Shown: positions 38,531 through 46,810 of the stretch, in pieces
How the letters are laid out: the number at the start of each line of letters is the position of its first letter
Position numbering within the stretch: position 1 is the stretch's first letter
From: an uncultured Marivita sp.
Lineage (GTDB): Bacteria; Pseudomonadota; Alphaproteobacteria; Rhodobacterales; Rhodobacteraceae
Direction: 5' to 3'
NCBI RefSeq assembly: GCF_947488135.1
Contig: NZ_CANKYW010000001.1
Location: forward strand, 1,240,001-1,304,000
Length of the DNA: 64,000 nucleotides
Made by a program: the position numbers and the translations under genes
The notes under the pieces: generated by a model
The model's input: only the letters and a program-made list of their open reading frames with translations
The model's database searches: none
Told to the model about the DNA's origin: nothing

Positions 38531-39478
38531 ATGCGTATCATTTCCATTCTCGCGATCGGCTGCGTGGCCCAGATGGCACAAGCCAGCGAAGACATCGCCG
38601 ACAAATACCCGCAATCCGAGCTTTACAACAAGCCGGTCGAGGTGATCCCGCATGTCTGGTCCGCCATCGGCGCGACGGCTCCGCCGACCTACGAAAACGC
38701 GGGCCACAACAACAACCTCAGCTTCATCGTCACCGGTGACGGCGTCGTGGTGATCAATGGCGGCGCCTCGGCACGATTGGCCGCGGCCTTACACGACGAG
38801 ATCAAGGCTGTCACCGACCAGCCGGTGAAGCTGGTGATCAACGAAAACGGGCAGGGCCATGCGATCCTCGGCAATTCCTATTGGGCGGCGCAGGGCGTCG
38901 ATATTTTGGCCCATGAGGATGCCATCGCCGTGGTCGAAGCGGACGGGGATTTCATCCTTCAGGGGATGCAGGGTTACAACCGGGACCGCGCCGAGGGCAC
39001 CGAGGTGGTTGTCCCGAACCTCAGCTTTTCCGACAAGCACGTGGTCGAGATGGGGGATGTCACGCTCGAGGTTCTGCATCTGGGCCCGGCGCATGATCCG
39101 GGTGACGTGCAGGTCTGGATCCCGCAATGGGACATCGTGATCGCGGGCGACATCGCGTTTCACGAACGGATGCCGCCGATCTTTGCCGAAACCGACACCG
39201 ACGCCTGGATCGAGACCTTCGACGGCCCCTTCACCGATCTGAATGCCACCTACGTGATCCCGGGCCACGGGCACCCGACCAACATGGCACAGGTCACGCG
39301 TTACACCTCTGATTACATCAAGGACCTGCGGGCAAAAATCGGCGAACACATCGACAGCGGCGGCGATCTGGCCAACGCCTATTACGTCGACCAATCCAAC
39401 TGGGCGCATCTTGATACGTTCGAGGAACTGGCGACCAAGAACGCGGGCCGCGTGTTCGAAGAGATGGAGTGGGAGTAA
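38531..39478 (+). CDS. Secreted MBL-fold protein with degenerate metal motif
   Basis: This 315-residue protein has a signal peptide (residues 1-18, ending AQA) and a metallo-beta-lactamase fold. The later metal residues are kept: H in GPAHDPGDVQVW, D in AGDIAFHERM and H in PGHGHPTN. The first motif, normally HxHxDH, reads ENGQGH at residues 105-110. So at least two ligands are replaced, and the site may bind one metal or a different one. GAGGAGCGTC precedes the ATG. It is divergent from the kyn operon. Confidence 0.8.
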   Translation: MRIISILAIGCVAQMAQASEDIADKYPQSELYNKPVEVIPHVWSAIGATAPPTYENAGHNNNLSFIVTGDGVVVINGGASARLAAALHDEIKAVTDQPVKLVINENGQGHAILGNSYWAAQGVDILAHEDAIAVVEADGDFILQGMQGYNRDRAEGTEVVVPNLSFSDKHVVEMGDVTLEVLHLGPAHDPGDVQVWIPQWDIVIAGDIAFHERMPPIFAETDTDAWIETFDGPFTDLNATYVIPGHGHPTNMAQVTRYTSDYIKDLRAKIGEHIDSGGDLANAYYVDQSNWAHLDTFEELATKNAGRVFEEMEWE

Positions 39479-39490
39479 GTCGAACCCTCA

Positions 39491-39512
39491 TCTTCTTCTT
39501 TTTCCAAATATG
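39491..39512 (-). repeat. Intergenic tail motif, copy 3 (reverse orientation)
   Basis: The plus strand reads TCTTCTTCTTTTTCCAAATA followed by TG, the complement of the tail motif. It lies after the MBL gene, on the strand opposite to that gene, unlike the other copies. It directly adjoins three hairpins. Confidence 0.7.
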
Positions 39513-39520
39513 CCGGGGAG

Positions 39521-39586
39521 TTTGAGGGGCTGGCCCCTCAAACGTTTCCGCGGACGGAAACGCGAAGATGCGTCGACGCATCTTCG
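39521..39586. repeat. Array of three strong hairpins
   Basis: Three stems sit side by side. TTTGAGGGGC/GCCCCTCAAA is at 39521-39542, CGTTTCCG/CGGAAACG with a CGGA loop at 39543-39562, and a perfect 24-bp palindrome (CGAAGATGCGTC and its complement) at 39563-39586. They fill most of the gap between the MBL gene and choline sulfatase. No T tract follows. Confidence 0.85.
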
Positions 39587-39655
39587 CCCCCGACGGATTG
39601 ACGGCGCTCGATGATCTGACCAGTGTCGCGCCGAATGATGCGCGAAGGACAGATC

Positions 39656-41161
39656 ATGCAGCCGAATATCCTGATTCTGATGGTGGACCAGCTAAACGGC
39701 ACCTTGTTTCCCGACGGTCCCGCCGACTGGCTGCACGCGCCCAACCTCAAGAAACTCGCCGCGCGTTCCACGCGGTTCCGCAACGCCTATACCGCGAGCC
39801 CGCTCTGCGCACCGGGACGGGCGAGCTTCATGTCGGGTCAACTGCCCTCGGCCACCGGTGTCTATGACAACGCCGCCGAATTTCCGTCCTCGATCCCGAC
39901 CTACGCGCACCACCTGCGCCGTGCGGGCTACTACACTGCGCTGTCGGGCAAGATGCATTTCGTCGGGCCGGATCAGCTTCATGGCTTCGAGGCGCGGCTG
40001 ACGACCGACATTTATCCTGCGGATTTCGGCTGGACGCCGGATTACCGCAAGCCGGGCGAACGCATCGACTGGTGGTATCACAACATGGGCTCAGTCACCG
40101 GCGCGGGCGTGGCCGAGATCACCAACCAGCTCGAATACGATGACGAGGTGGCGTATCAGGCAAAGCTCGCGCTTTACGATCTGGCGCGCGGCAAGGACGG
40201 ACGCCCGTGGTGCCTGACTGCGAGCTTCACCCATCCGCATGACCCTTATGTGGCGCGGCGAAAGTACTGGGACCTCTACGAGGATTGCGACCATCTGCTG
40301 CCCGAGATCCCGGCGATGGATTACGAGGATCACGATCCCCACGCAAAGCGCATCTTCGACGCGAACGACTGGCGCAATTTCGACATCACCGACGATGACA
40401 TTCGCCGGTCGCGGCGTGCCTATTTCGCGAATATCTCCTATCTCGACGACAAGATCGGGGAGATCCTGCAAGTGCTCGAAGACACACGGCAGGAGGCGAT
40501 CATCCTCTTCGTCTCGGATCACGGCGACATGCTGGGCGAGCGGGGGTTGTGGTTCAAGATGTGCTTTTACGAGGGGTCCGCCCGCGTCCCTCTGATGATC
40601 GCGGCCCCGGGGATGCAGGCGGGGCTTGTCACCGATCCGGTCTCGACCATCGACGTTTGCCCGACGCTCTGCGCGCTGGCGGGGGTGAGCATGGAGGAGG
40701 TGATGCCCTGGACCACCGGCGAATCGCTGGTGCCGCTGGGGCAGGGTGGAGCCCGCACCAGTCCAGTGGCGATGGAATATGCCGCCGAGGCGTCCTACGC
40801 GCCGCTGGTGTCGCTGCGCTATGGCAAGTGGAAGTACAACCGCTGTGCGCTGGACCCAGATCAGCTTTTCGATCTGGAAACCGACCCGCACGAGTTGACC
40901 AACCTCGCGGATCACCCCGACCATCAGGGCACGCTGCAATCGCTGCGGGCCAAGTCCGAGGCGCGGTGGGATCTCGCGCGGTTCGATGCCGATGTGCGGG
41001 CGTCGCAGGCCAAACGCTGGGTCGTCTACGAGGCGCTCCGGCAGGGGGGCTATTACCCGTGGGATTACCAACCGCTGCGTGACGCGTCGGAGCGATTCAT
41101 GCGCAACCACATGGATCTCAATGTGCTGGAGGAAAATCAGCGCTTTCCGCGCGGGGAATGA
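39656..41161 (+). CDS. betC: Choline-sulfatase
   Basis: This 501-residue sulfatase hydrolyses choline-O-sulfate to choline, a source of osmoprotectant and sulfur. The cysteine modified to formylglycine is C51 in SPLCAPGRASFMSG. Metal residues include D11 in LMVDQLNG and the pair in FVSDHGDMLGERGLW. The C-terminal extension (FMRNHMDLNVLEENQRFPR) is typical of BetC. The ATG at MQPNILIL has AAGGA upstream. No choline transporter or betaine genes are adjacent. Confidence 0.92.
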   Translation: MQPNILILMVDQLNGTLFPDGPADWLHAPNLKKLAARSTRFRNAYTASPLCAPGRASFMSGQLPSATGVYDNAAEFPSSIPTYAHHLRRAGYYTALSGKMHFVGPDQLHGFEARLTTDIYPADFGWTPDYRKPGERIDWWYHNMGSVTGAGVAEITNQLEYDDEVAYQAKLALYDLARGKDGRPWCLTASFTHPHDPYVARRKYWDLYEDCDHLLPEIPAMDYEDHDPHAKRIFDANDWRNFDITDDDIRRSRRAYFANISYLDDKIGEILQVLEDTRQEAIILFVSDHGDMLGERGLWFKMCFYEGSARVPLMIAAPGMQAGLVTDPVSTIDVCPTLCALAGVSMEEVMPWTTGESLVPLGQGGARTSPVAMEYAAEASYAPLVSLRYGKWKYNRCALDPDQLFDLETDPHELTNLADHPDHQGTLQSLRAKSEARWDLARFDADVRASQAKRWVVYEALRQGGYYPWDYQPLRDASERFMRNHMDLNVLEENQRFPRGE

Positions 41162-41219
41162 TTAACTTTTCTTAACGGATTCCATTTTTTGGCCAGATTT
41201 TTCGGTCCATATTCATGGA

Positions 41220-41960
41220 ATGTTAAGACTCGTTCCTTTGACCTTCGCGCTTCTTCTGGGGCTTCCCGCAACCGCCGGACCCGACGGCACGATTCTAGTC
41301 GTGGACGGCGATACGTTCGAGGTGGGGGGCACCACCGTGCGGTTGCACGGGATCGACGCGCCTGAAACCGATCAGATATGCAGTGATGCCCAACGCCCGG
41401 CCTGGGCGTGTGGGGAATGGGTCCGCGCGCAGACGCGGGCGCTTTTCGAGGGGCAGCGCGCGACCTGCACCGCGATGGACACGGACCGCTATGGCCGCAC
41501 CGTCGCCAAATGCGCTGTCCGGGGACAGGATGTGGGCGAACGGCTGGTCGGCGAGGGGTTGGCCTTTGCCTATCGGCAGTACGGGATGGATTACGATCTG
41601 GCTGAAAAAGGCGCAGCCGTGAACGCGCGGGGTTTGCACGCGACCGGCGTGATGTCCCCCGCAGCCTTCCGTGCGGCACAGCGCGCGAAGGCCAGACCGG
41701 TGATCGTGCGAAACGACACCGGCGCCAAGACGGTCACGGTCAACCGCGGCACTCCGCAAAAGCGCAGCCTTCTGCCCAACGCATTGAATTCGGCTTGCAA
41801 GATCAAGGGCAATATCAGCATCAGCAGCGGGGAACGCATCTACCACGTGCCGGGGCAGAGTTACTATGCCGAGACCCGTATCTCGGTTGACAAGGGCGAA
41901 CGCTGGTTCTGTTCCGAAGCCGAGGCGCGGGCGGCCGGGTGGCGCAAGGCCCGTAATTGA
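41220..41960 (+). CDS. Secreted thermonuclease-like (TNase) protein
   Basis: This 246-residue protein has a signal peptide (LLLGLPATAG) and an SNase-like domain: VVDGDTFEVGGTTVRLHGIDAPE, DRYGRTVAKC and AYRQYGMDY-type residues. A C-terminal module (CKIKGNISISSGERIYHVPG, then ERWFCSEAEARAAGWR) is a known partner of bacterial TNase domains. It would cut nucleic acids outside the cytoplasm. The 58 bases before it are very AT-rich and probably hold its promoter. Confidence 0.88.
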   Translation: MLRLVPLTFALLLGLPATAGPDGTILVVDGDTFEVGGTTVRLHGIDAPETDQICSDAQRPAWACGEWVRAQTRALFEGQRATCTAMDTDRYGRTVAKCAVRGQDVGERLVGEGLAFAYRQYGMDYDLAEKGAAVNARGLHATGVMSPAAFRAAQRAKARPVIVRNDTGAKTVTVNRGTPQKRSLLPNALNSACKIKGNISISSGERIYHVPGQSYYAETRISVDKGERWFCSEAEARAAGWRKARN

Positions 41961-42040
41961 GCGTGGTTTGATCCGCGTCAAGGTGCGGCCCGGTCCGGTC
42001 TGCCAAGCTCTGTCCGACGACATCAGGAGAGGAGCGACCC

Positions 42041-42277
42041 ATGTCACATACCCCGCACGAACTGGCCGAGGAATTTCCCGATCACGTGGAAAAAATGAGC
42101 GCGCTGAAGCAATCGGACGCGCATTTCGCCAAGTTGTTCGACAGCTATCACGAGGTCAACCGGACCGTGCACCGCGCCGAAACCAACGTGGAACCTGTGG
42201 ACAGCCTGACCGAAACCGAGCTGCGCAAAAAGCGCGGCGCTCTCAAGGACCAGATCTGGAGCTATCTACAGGCGTGA
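42041..42277 (+). CDS. DUF465 / YdcH-like small protein
   Basis: This 78-residue helical protein carries the DUF465 pattern: FPDHVEKMSALKQSDAHFAKL and LTETELRKKRGALKDQIW. The function is unknown. AGGAGAGGAGCG precedes the ATG. Its TGA abuts the TCA stop complement of the convergent peroxidase gene with no base between. Confidence 0.88.
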   Translation: MSHTPHELAEEFPDHVEKMSALKQSDAHFAKLFDSYHEVNRTVHRAETNVEPVDSLTETELRKKRGALKDQIWSYLQA

Positions 42278-42796
42278 TCAGCGCAAGAGCGCGGTGATCG
42301 CATTGGTCACCGGGCGCGACATCGGCCGCGCGTTCGATCCGAACGTCGCGGCCACGCTGCCATCGGGCGCGATCAGCACCTTGTTGAAATTCCAGCTTGG
42401 TGTGAACCCGGCTTCGGTGGCGAGCCATTTGTAGAACGGATGGGCGTCTTCGCCCCGGATTTGCGTGATGGTCGTCATCGGGAAGTCGAGTCCGAAATTG
42501 ACCTCGCAAAAATCCTTCACGTCTTCGTTCGACGACAGTTCCTGCCGGAAATCGTTGGACGGTACGGCAAGCACGACCAATCCCTGGTCGCGATACGTGT
42601 CGTAGAGGGTCTGAAGCCCGTCATATTGAGGCGTGAAGCCGCAGCGCGAGGCCGTGTTCACGACAAGAACCGGCTGACCCCGCCACTGCGCGAGATCGAT
42701 CTCTCCTCCGTCGATGGACGGGAAGGTGAAGCTGGACATCGCCGCATGGGCCAAGGTTGCGCAGCAGACGAAAAGGGATGCAAGAAACAGACGCAT
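42278..42796 (-). CDS. Glutathione peroxidase (periplasmic)
   Basis: This 172-residue thioredoxin-fold peroxidase has the active cysteine C52 in VNTASRCGFTPQYDGLQ, plus PSNDF and the W/N residues in SWNFNKVLI. It uses cysteine, not selenocysteine. A signal peptide (MRLFLASLFVCCATLAHA) places it in the periplasm, which is unusual for the family and suggests thioredoxin-like rather than glutathione reductants. AAGGAGTGATCTC supports this ATG over a more upstream one. Confidence 0.9.
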   Translation of the reverse strand: MRLFLASLFVCCATLAHAAMSSFTFPSIDGGEIDLAQWRGQPVLVVNTASRCGFTPQYDGLQTLYDTYRDQGLVVLAVPSNDFRQELSSNEDVKDFCEVNFGLDFPMTTITQIRGEDAHPFYKWLATEAGFTPSWNFNKVLIAPDGSVAATFGSNARPMSRPVTNAITALLR

Positions 42797-42848
42797 GAGA
42801 TCACTCCTTGGGGTATTGAAGTAGGAGAGCTGCATAGAAAGAAAAGTC

Positions 42849-43469
42849 TCAGAGCTTGCGAAACACCATGACTAGCCCGCGATCCTGCGCGTGGGCGTGA
42901 TCGGCGTTTTCGTAGATCGGGATGTCGCGGAACTCCACCGGCGTGATCATTTTGTGCGCCATCATGAGCGCCAATCGCGATCCAAAACCCGCACCATCGT
43001 AAACCGGCGGGATCACCCCGCAGACGAACAGCGCACCTGGTCTGGCGACGCGCATCAGTTCGGGAAAAACCTCTGGTCCGACATGCCCATGGGTGAACGT
43101 CCCACAGGACACGAAGCCGCCATAGCTGGCGTCTTCCATAGGGAGCGTCTTGGTCAGATCGGCAAGGATGCGATTGCGGTACAACCCCTTGGCCTCGGCC
43201 TGAGCCAGCATCTGTTCCGAGATGTCGATGCCGTCGATCGGGATACCCGGCAGGTTCTCGGCGACCAGCCCCGTACCTGCACCGATATCCAGGACAGGCG
43301 TATTGTCGTCGCTCAGAGACGCGAAGATGCTCGCGATCTCGCGCGGGGCGACATAGCCATGCGCCTCGCCAAAGCTGCTGTCATAGGTCTTTGCCCAATT
43401 GTCATAAAGCGCCTTGGCGTCCGATGCGCCTTTGATGGTGTAGGCGTGATCGAGGTCGTAGTCGGACAT
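42849..43469 (-). CDS. SAM-dependent methyltransferase
   Basis: This 206-residue class I methyltransferase has the SAM motif VLDIGAGTGLVAENL and IDGIDISEQMLAQAEAKG. The N-terminal YDNWAKTYDSSFGE is common in this methyltransferase 11/25-type group. The substrate is unknown. The ATG at MSDYDLDHAYT was chosen; the frame extends upstream into the divergent promoter region without similarity. Confidence 0.85.
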   Translation of the reverse strand: MSDYDLDHAYTIKGASDAKALYDNWAKTYDSSFGEAHGYVAPREIASIFASLSDDNTPVLDIGAGTGLVAENLPGIPIDGIDISEQMLAQAEAKGLYRNRILADLTKTLPMEDASYGGFVSCGTFTHGHVGPEVFPELMRVARPGALFVCGVIPPVYDGAGFGSRLALMMAHKMITPVEFRDIPIYENADHAHAQDRGLVMVFRKL

Positions 43470-43591
43470 GGGACCGTCTCCGCTGTGCTGTCTTTCGGCA
43501 TCATGCCCGCGCGACCCCTTTGCCGACAAGTGCCTTGCACCCTGCGTCCGGGCCACCCATATTTTTGGGTAACGCTTTCGGAGGATTGGCA

Positions 43592-43861
43592 ATGGCTGGC
43601 GGATGGGCGCGCGACGGCGCGGTACAGGAACAGATCGACGCCTCGATTAGCGACGAGCTTGCGCGGCTGAAAGCGCGCAAGGCGCCTCAGGGTGAAAGCC
43701 TGACCCATTGCGCCGAATGTGAAGAGCCGATCCCCGAAAAGCGGCGGCTGGCCCTGCCGGGTGTGAAGCTGTGCATCGACTGTCAGCAGGAGCGCGACAG
43801 TGCCTACCAGACGCGGGGCGGGATCAACCGGCGCGGCTCAAAGGACAGCCAGTTGAAGTAA
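43592..43861 (+). CDS. DksA/TraR C4-type zinc finger protein
   Basis: This 89-residue protein has a C4 zinc finger (CAEC and CIDC about 23 residues apart) and the TraR/YbiI features IDASISDELARLK and CEEPIPEKRRLALPG. DksA-like proteins enter the RNA polymerase secondary channel; short members lack most of the coiled coil, so their role is unsure. GGAGGATTGGCA precedes the ATG. Confidence 0.88.
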   Translation: MAGGWARDGAVQEQIDASISDELARLKARKAPQGESLTHCAECEEPIPEKRRLALPGVKLCIDCQQERDSAYQTRGGINRRGSKDSQLK

Positions 43862-43972
43862 ATGTGCGGGCCTGCGCCCGCGCCGGATATCTCGCCTTCG
43901 GCTCGGGTGGGTATTGGCTGCACCCGGTACGTCTTTACCCGCGATTGAGGTTAACGCGGTGGTGGTCGCCTG

Positions 43973-44038
43973 CGTATTTTCAAAGAAAAGAAGTAGGGAA
44001 CGGCACGAAACCCCCTGCTTCTTCTCTTCCCAAATACG
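43973..44038. repeat. Facing pair of tail motifs between convergent genes
   Basis: A 26-base arm (43973-43998, starting CGTATTTTCAAAGAAAAGAAG) and its near-complement (44013-44038) agree at 21 of 26 positions around a 14-base centre. Each arm lies 3' of its own gene in the direction of transcription (the TraR-like gene and pepF). This fits a transcript-end element present once per strand. Confidence 0.75.
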
Positions 44039-44074
44039 GGCTCATCACATAACCGGGTGCGGGCCGCCCGCGGG

Positions 44075-45895
44075 TCAGTCCTCCATCGCCTCAAGCTCGT
44101 CGATGAAGCCCGAGATCATCTCGAGGCCCTTGTCCCAGAACTTGGGATCGCTGGCGTCGAGACCGAAGGGGGCAAGAAGATCCTTGTGGTGCTTCGATCC
44201 ACCCGCCTTGAGCATGTCGAAATACTTGTCCTGGAATCCGTCCGGGTTTTCCTCGTAGACTGCGTACAGCGCGTTTACCAGCCCGTCGCCGAAGGCATAG
44301 GCGTAGACGTAGAAGGGCGAATGCACGAAATGCGGGATATAGGCCCAGAAGGTTTCGTAGCCCGGCATGAACTCGAAAGCGGGCCCGAGGCTTTCGGCCT
44401 GCACCGACATCCAGAGCGCATTGATGTCGTCCGGGGTGAGCTCTCCACCACGGCGCGCCTCGTGCAGTTTGCATTCAAAATCGTAGAAGGCGATCTGGCG
44501 CACGACAGTGTTGATCATGTCCTCGACCTTGCCAGCCAGCAGCACCTTCTTCTCGGCATCGTCCTTGGCGTTGTCGAGCATCCGACGGAAGGTGAGCATC
44601 TCGCCGAAGACCGACGCGGTTTCGGCCAAGGTCAAGGGTGTTGAGGCCAGCATCTCGCCCTGTTCGGCGGCCAGCACTTGGTGCACGCCGTGGCCCAGCT
44701 CGTGCGCGAGCGTCATCACATCGCGCGGTTTGCCGAGATAGTTGAGCATGACGTAAGGGTGTACATCCGTCACCGTCGGATGCGCGAAGGCGCCGGGTGC
44801 CTTGCCCGGCTTCACGGCAGCGTCGATCCAGCCCTTGCTGAAGAACGGCTTGGCGATCTCGCCCATGCGGGGGTCGAATTCGGTATAGGCGTTCATCACC
44901 GTGGCTTCGGCCTCGTCCCAATTGACGGTGCGCGTGATCTCCATCGGCAGCGGCGCGTTGCGGTCCCAGACCTGCATCACGTCAAGGCCCAGCCATTTGC
45001 GCTTGAGCTCGTAATAGCGGTGGCTGAGCTTGGAGTAGGCCGCCACCACGGCGTTGCGCAGCGCCTCGACCACTTCGGGTTCGACATCGTTGCTGAGGTG
45101 GCGCGCGGTCTGGGCCGTGGGCATACCGCGCCAGCGGTCCATGATTTCCTTTTCCTTGGCCTGCGTGTTGTGGACACGAGCGAAGATCTTGATGTTCTCG
45201 GCAAAGACGGCGGCCAGTTCCTTGGCGGCGGCTTCGCGCACGGAGCGATCCTGTTCGGTCAGAAGGTTCAGCGTGCCTTCGATGTTGAGCGGTTCGCCAT
45301 CCACTTCGAATTCCAGGCTCGCGATGGTTTCATCGAAAAGCCGTTCCCACGCATCGCCGACCACGCCCAGATCGTGCAGGAATTTCTCCATCTCGTCGGA
45401 CAGCTGGTAAGGCTTCATCGCGCGGATGCGCCGGATGGCGGGTTTGTAGCGCGCCAGATCGCTGTTGGCGTCGAAGAGCGCGTCGATCTGCGCGTCGTCG
45501 ATGCGGTTCAGCTCGAGCGTGAAGAACACCAGCGGCGTCGTGTAGATCGTGATCTTTTCCTGATGGTCGGACAGGAATTTCGCGCGCTGGGCGTCGGTGG
45601 TCAGTTGGTAATAGCGCAGGCCCGCGTAGGACATGATGCGGCCCGCGATGTTCTCGATCTTCTCGTGGCGGTGGATCGCGGTGAGGAAGTCCTCGGCAGT
45701 CAGTTCGGCCAGCTTGCCTTCGTAATCAGCGGCAAAGCTGCGACACGCCTCTTCCAGCCAGTCCAGATCGCGCTTCAACTCGGCCGCGTCGTCCGAAGCA
45801 TACAGATCGGTGAGATCCCATTCCGGCAGGTTGCCGAGATCCTTGCTGCCGCTTTGGGCGTTGGCGTCAAAGGTCGGGGAAGGGGTGCGCAGCAT
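44075..45895 (-). CDS. pepF: Oligoendopeptidase F
   Basis: This 606-residue M3-family zinc peptidase degrades oligopeptides in the cytoplasm. The zinc motif is TLAHELGHGVHQ, with the third ligand in LAETASVFGEMLTF. HSPFYVYAYAFGDGLVNALYA near the C-terminus is typical of PepF. It is convergent with the TraR-like gene. The start gives the usual length. Confidence 0.93.
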   Translation of the reverse strand: MLRTPSPTFDANAQSGSKDLGNLPEWDLTDLYASDDAAELKRDLDWLEEACRSFAADYEGKLAELTAEDFLTAIHRHEKIENIAGRIMSYAGLRYYQLTTDAQRAKFLSDHQEKITIYTTPLVFFTLELNRIDDAQIDALFDANSDLARYKPAIRRIRAMKPYQLSDEMEKFLHDLGVVGDAWERLFDETIASLEFEVDGEPLNIEGTLNLLTEQDRSVREAAAKELAAVFAENIKIFARVHNTQAKEKEIMDRWRGMPTAQTARHLSNDVEPEVVEALRNAVVAAYSKLSHRYYELKRKWLGLDVMQVWDRNAPLPMEITRTVNWDEAEATVMNAYTEFDPRMGEIAKPFFSKGWIDAAVKPGKAPGAFAHPTVTDVHPYVMLNYLGKPRDVMTLAHELGHGVHQVLAAEQGEMLASTPLTLAETASVFGEMLTFRRMLDNAKDDAEKKVLLAGKVEDMINTVVRQIAFYDFECKLHEARRGGELTPDDINALWMSVQAESLGPAFEFMPGYETFWAYIPHFVHSPFYVYAYAFGDGLVNALYAVYEENPDGFQDKYFDMLKAGGSKHHKDLLAPFGLDASDPKFWDKGLEMISGFIDELEAMED

Positions 45896-45949
45896 GGGTC
45901 GTCTCCTGTTCTTTGTTGCCTTGGAACCTGTGCCGTGCGGCGCAAAGGT

Positions 45950-46810
45950 TCAAGGGGCAAAGCCGTAGAGCGTGGCGGGATTGTCGGTAAAGAGCTTTTG
46001 GCGGGTGACGGGTTGGGGGATCGCGTCGAGCAGAGTGTTGAGCTGTTCGCCCGCGTCGGGCATCGCCACGCCGTTCAGCATCAGGTGCGGCCAGTCGCTG
46101 CCCCAGAGGATGCGGTCGGGATTGGCGTGCGCCAGTCTTTGCAGCAGGTGTCGCGGTTCCGGCGTGTGACGGTATGTGGCGCTGAGCTTTGTCCAGCAGT
46201 GGCCACCCGCCAGCAGCCGTTCGAGGGCTTTTTGACCATCGGTCACACCGAGTGCGGGATCGGGCCAGGCGCAGTGATCGAAGACGATCTGCACAGGAAG
46301 GTTTGGCACCTGCGGGGCGAGCTCTTCCAGGTGCAGGTGGGAATGCGCGAGCATCTCCACATGCAGGCCATGATCAGCAAGCATCGGGGCGAGGCGCTTC
46401 ATGCCGTCCCAGCTGAGCAACCCGCCATGCACGTAATTGAGCCGCACTGCCTTGCAGTTCTGCGCCGCTAGCGCGGCGATCTCGGCCTCGGTCGCATCGT
46501 CAGATATCAGGCAAACGGCTAGGAAACCGGACCCCATGCGGCGGGTCGCTTCGAGCGTGATGCTGTTGTCGGGGCCGTAGAGGATGGAATGCACGATCAC
46601 ACCGCGCGTGCACCCCAGAACGCCAAGATGCGTGCGGTAACGGTCGAGCCATGTGTCGAGCGTACCGCGCGGCGGATCTTCGACGCGGCCCTCCCAAAGC
46701 GGGAAGTCATCGCCGATCAGGTGGACGTGGGTATCGCAGGCGTTGGCCGGTAATGCGGCGCTGGGCGCAGTTGGTGTCAAAGGTGGGGCGGCGGCTGTGG
46801 GTTTATCCAT
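45950..46810 (-). CDS. Amidohydrolase-2 family hydrolase (LigI-like)
   Basis: This 286-residue TIM-barrel metal hydrolase has DTHVH near residue 26, VFDHCAWPDP and the catalytic aspartate in LWGSDWPHL. It resembles 2-pyrone-4,6-dicarboxylate lactonase and related members of the amidohydrolase 2 group; the substrate is uncertain. It starts eight bases inside the end of the DNA ligase gene, so it is in the ligase-exonuclease operon, but a DNA repair role is doubtful. Confidence 0.85.
   Translation of the reverse strand: MDKPTAAAPPLTPTAPSAALPANACDTHVHLIGDDFPLWEGRVEDPPRGTLDTWLDRYRTHLGVLGCTRGVIVHSILYGPDNSITLEATRRMGSGFLAVCLISDDATEAEIAALAAQNCKAVRLNYVHGGLLSWDGMKRLAPMLADHGLHVEMLAHSHLHLEELAPQVPNLPVQIVFDHCAWPDPALGVTDGQKALERLLAGGHCWTKLSATYRHTPEPRHLLQRLAHANPDRILWGSDWPHLMLNGVAMPDAGEQLNTLLDAIPQPVTRQKLFTDNPATLYGFAP

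Noticed and set aside
42849-43592. An N-terminal extension of the methyltransferase by about 40 residues
   Set aside because: The extension is basic, lacks family similarity and would overlap the promoter region of the divergent zinc-finger gene.
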